The notes beneath the pieces are model-generated. The model did no database searches. It was given only the letters and a program-made list of their open reading frames with translations, and was not told the DNA's origin. The position numbers were made by a program, and so were the translations under genes. A DNA stretch of 64,000 bases from Candidatus Onthomonas avicola (lineage in GTDB: Bacteria > Bacillota > Clostridia > Oscillospirales > Oscillospiraceae), in assembly GCA_018710845.1 (NCBI GenBank), contig DVJB01000041.1, positions 34,194 to 98,193 of the forward strand, read 5' to 3'. Positions 61,658 through 64,000 of the stretch are shown here, in pieces. Position 1 is the stretch's first letter, and each line of letters opens with the position of its first letter.

Positions 61658-63532
61658 GTGAAAAACAAAGTGGCACGTTTCGGCAAATTTTTAAGCGGCA
61701 TGGTGATGCCCAATATCGGCGCGTTCATCACCTGGGGTTTCCTGGCCGCCCTGTTCATCGACACCGGCTGGCTGCCCAATGAACAGCTCAACTCCATCGT
61801 AACGCCCATGCTGACCTATCTGCTGCCCATCCTGATCGCGAGCCAGGGGGGCAAGATGGTGGGCGGCGAGCGCGGCCGCGTCATTGCCGCCATCGCCGTC
61901 ATGGGCTGCATCTGCGGCTCGGAGTACACCATGCTCATGGGCGCGATGCTGATGGGCCCCATCGCCGGCTGGGTGATCAAGAAGTTTGACCAGTTCGCCG
62001 AGGGGCGCATCCCCGCCGGGTTTGAGATGCTGGTGAATAACTTCTCCGTCGGACTGCTCGGCCTGGCCCTGGCCATCATCGGCTACTATCTGATCGGCCC
62101 ACTGATGAGCACGATCCTGGCCATTCTGACGGTGGGCGTGAATTTCCTGGTGGAGCACAGCCTGCTGCCGCTGGTGTCCATCTTTATTGAGCCGGCGAAG
62201 GTGCTCTTCCTGAATAACGCGCTCAACCACGGCATCTTCAGCCCCATCGGCGCGAGCCAGGCGGAGGCCGCCGGCCGCTCCATCATGTTCATGCTCGAGA
62301 GCAATCCCGGCCCCGGCCTCGGCGTTCTGCTGGCCTACTGGGTCTTCAGTAAGGATCAGACCACCCGTCAGTCCGCCCCCGGCGCCGTCATCATCCACTT
62401 CTTCGGCGGCATCCATGAGATCTATTTCCCCTACGTCCTGATGAATCCGGTGGTCATCATCGGCCCCATCGTGGGCAACTTCTGCGCCATCCTCTTCTAC
62501 TCCATCACCGGCGCTGGCCTGAGCGGCACCGCCTCCCCGGGCTCCATCATCGCCTTTATGGCCATGACCCCGCGCGACTCCATGCTGATCTCTCTGGCCG
62601 GCGTGGCCATCGCCGCCGCCGTCTCCTTCGTGATCTCGAGCATCTTTGTCCGCATGAGCGCAGGCAAGAGCCTGGAGCAGGCGGAACAGGAGATGCGCGA
62701 GATGAAGGCCTCCACCACCGGTGCTCAGCCGGCCCAGTCGGCTGTGGGCGACGTCTCCGGCGTGAAGAAGGTTGTCTTCTCCTGTGATGCGGGCATGGGC
62801 TCGAGCGCGATGGGCGCGACCAAGTTCCGCAACCGCATCCACGCCGTCCGCCCCGATCTGACGGTGACCAACAGCAGCGTGGACACCATCCCGGCCGATG
62901 CAGACATTGTGGTCTGCCAGCGCGTCCTGGCCGACCGTGCCCGGAAGGGCGCGCCCCAGGCGCAGCTCGTGGAGATCGACAACTTCCTGGCCGACCCCGC
63001 CCTCGACCGCCTCTACGAGGCCCTGAGCGCTCAGACGGCCATGGAACCCGCCGTCCCCGCCTCCGCACCCGTGACGGTCCCCGCGCCGCAGGCGGAGGAG
63101 GGCCATGCGATGAACGGCGTCATCACGCGTGCGGGCATCCGCACCGGCCTGCCCTCCGTGAGCAAGGAGGAGGCCATCCGCGCCGCCGGCGAGTTGCTGG
63201 CCGAGCTGGGTTATGTGGATGAGACCTATGCCGACGCGATGCTCGAGCGCGAGCGGCTGACCACTACTTACATGGGTATGGGCGTGGCCATCCCCCACGG
63301 AACCAGCCAGAAGAAGGAGACGGTGAAGAAATCCGGTGTTGTCCTGCTCCAATATCCCGACGGCGTGGACTTCGGCTCGGAGAAGGCATACCTCGTCTTT
63401 GGCATCGCCGGCGTGGGCAACGAGCACCTGGAGCTGCTCGGCAACGTCTGCGCCGTGCTGGACGACGAGGAGGCGCTGGAGCGGATGAAGAGCACCACGG
63501 ATGTCAACGAACTGCTCGGCATGCTGCAATAA
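61658..63532 (+). CDS. mtlA: PTS mannitol-type transporter EIICBA
   Basis: VKNKVARFGKFLSGMVMPNIGAFITWGFLAALFI (IIC), KKVVFSCDAGMGSSAMGATKFRNRI (IIB), GMGVAIPHGTSQKKETVKKSG (IIA); GTG start with AGAGGAG RBS. Confidence 0.94.
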   Translation: MKNKVARFGKFLSGMVMPNIGAFITWGFLAALFIDTGWLPNEQLNSIVTPMLTYLLPILIASQGGKMVGGERGRVIAAIAVMGCICGSEYTMLMGAMLMGPIAGWVIKKFDQFAEGRIPAGFEMLVNNFSVGLLGLALAIIGYYLIGPLMSTILAILTVGVNFLVEHSLLPLVSIFIEPAKVLFLNNALNHGIFSPIGASQAEAAGRSIMFMLESNPGPGLGVLLAYWVFSKDQTTRQSAPGAVIIHFFGGIHEIYFPYVLMNPVVIIGPIVGNFCAILFYSITGAGLSGTASPGSIIAFMAMTPRDSMLISLAGVAIAAAVSFVISSIFVRMSAGKSLEQAEQEMREMKASTTGAQPAQSAVGDVSGVKKVVFSCDAGMGSSAMGATKFRNRIHAVRPDLTVTNSSVDTIPADADIVVCQRVLADRARKGAPQAQLVEIDNFLADPALDRLYEALSAQTAMEPAVPASAPVTVPAPQAEEGHAMNGVITRAGIRTGLPSVSKEEAIRAAGELLAELGYVDETYADAMLERERLTTTYMGMGVAIPHGTSQKKETVKKSGVVLLQYPDGVDFGSEKAYLVFGIAGVGNEHLELLGNVCAVLDDEEALERMKSTTDVNELLGMLQ

Positions 63533-63561
63533 ATTCCCGGACCTGAGAAAGGAGCATTCCC

Positions 63562-63816
63562 ATGAAAGTGATGACCATGACCGTTCACGACAAGGAGGGC
63601 CTGCATGCCCGTCCCGCCGGCCTGCTCAACAAGGCGGCCAAGGCCTGCGCCAGTGCCATCAGCATCCAGAGCAAGGGAAAGACGGCGGATATGAAGCGCA
63701 TTTTCGCCGTGATGGGCCTCGGCGTCAAGTGCGGCGACGAGATCACCGTCACCTGCGACGGTCCGGACGAGGACGCCGCGATGGAGAAGATTCAGGCAAT
63801 TCTCAGTTCGCTTTAA
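63562..63816 (+). CDS. ptsH: HPr-family phosphocarrier protein
   Basis: MKVMTMTVHDKEGLHARPAGLLNKAAKACAS (His-15 motif), MGLGVKCGDEITVTCDGPDEDAA. Confidence 0.95.
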   Translation: MKVMTMTVHDKEGLHARPAGLLNKAAKACASAISIQSKGKTADMKRIFAVMGLGVKCGDEITVTCDGPDEDAAMEKIQAILSSL

Positions 63817-63833
63817 TCCAAGGGTTCCCAATC

Positions 63834-64000
63834 AGCGGCTGGACCAGTGTCCGGCCGCTGGAGGCTGTCAAAAAGTGTTTTTGACAGCCTTTCGCGCAAA
63901 TGCAAGCATTTGCGCGAGTTTGCAGTCCGACTGCGCGCACGGATTTTTGTTCCAAAAATCCGCACACTTGCCGGACTATCAGTATTTTTGGCCCGGTACA
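63834..64000. repeat. Multi-hairpin intergenic element, copy 3 (truncated by window end)
   Basis: Terminator-like hairpin AGCGGCTGGAC-CAGT-GTCCGGCCGCT (63834-63859), then AGGCTGTCAAAAAGTGTTTTTGACAGCCT / CGCGCAAATGC...GCATTTGCGCG / GGATTTTTGTTCCAAAAATCC / TTTTTGGCCCGGTACA, nearly identical to the reverse complement of copy 2. Confidence 0.85.

Noticed and set aside
1-64000. Prophage, integrative element, rRNA/tRNA genes or selenocysteine recoding
   Set aside because: No integrase, terminase, portal, relaxase, rRNA or tRNA signatures recognised; no in-frame UGA with SECIS-like context needed to explain any ORF.

Overview
This 64 kb, GC-rich window looks like chromosome from an anaerobic Clostridia / Oscillospiraceae-like gut bacterium (inferred from gene content only; no taxonomic search was run). 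I see about 50 credible protein genes and no rRNA, tRNA, CRISPR array, transposase or integrase. Main blocks: (i) MBOAT + SGNH acyl-transfer pair next to an ECF sigma factor / RsiV-like anti-sigma pair (0.7-4.5 kb); (ii) carbamate kinase / YgeW / YgeY cluster with divergent fold-type-II PLP enzymes (4.5-11.3 kb); (iii) two-component system, and MarR + heterodimeric ABC exporter (11.4-17.6 kb); (iv) secreted transglutaminase + FN3-like repeat protein (17.6-20.3 kb); (v) complete VanG-like glycopeptide-resistance operon vanR-vanS-ligase-vanXY-vanT with a tandem operator and a terminator before the ligase (20.5-26.4 kb); (vi) nrdG / NrdR boxes / nrdD with a C-terminal thioredoxin-like fusion (26.5-29.7 kb); (vii) solute-binding protein, two permeases, HlyD-like adaptor and MacB-like permease (32.5-39.4 kb); (viii) flavodiiron protein, then a 1736-aa SF1 helicase/nuclease relative whose catalytic motifs all look degenerate, then MutT, DnaQ-like exonuclease and RluA (39.5-47.9 kb); (ix) esterase / condensation-like acyltransferase / zinc-ribbon trio (49.5-52.7 kb); (x) split L-serine dehydratase; (xi) hexitol PTS operon with HPr (56-63.8 kb). 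The most novel signal is non-coding: three copies (32.1, 55.7 and 63.9 kb) of a roughly 260-bp multi-hairpin element. The copies keep the same hairpin order with compensatory base changes, sit just 3' of genes, and where complete are bracketed by duplicated terminator-like hairpins.
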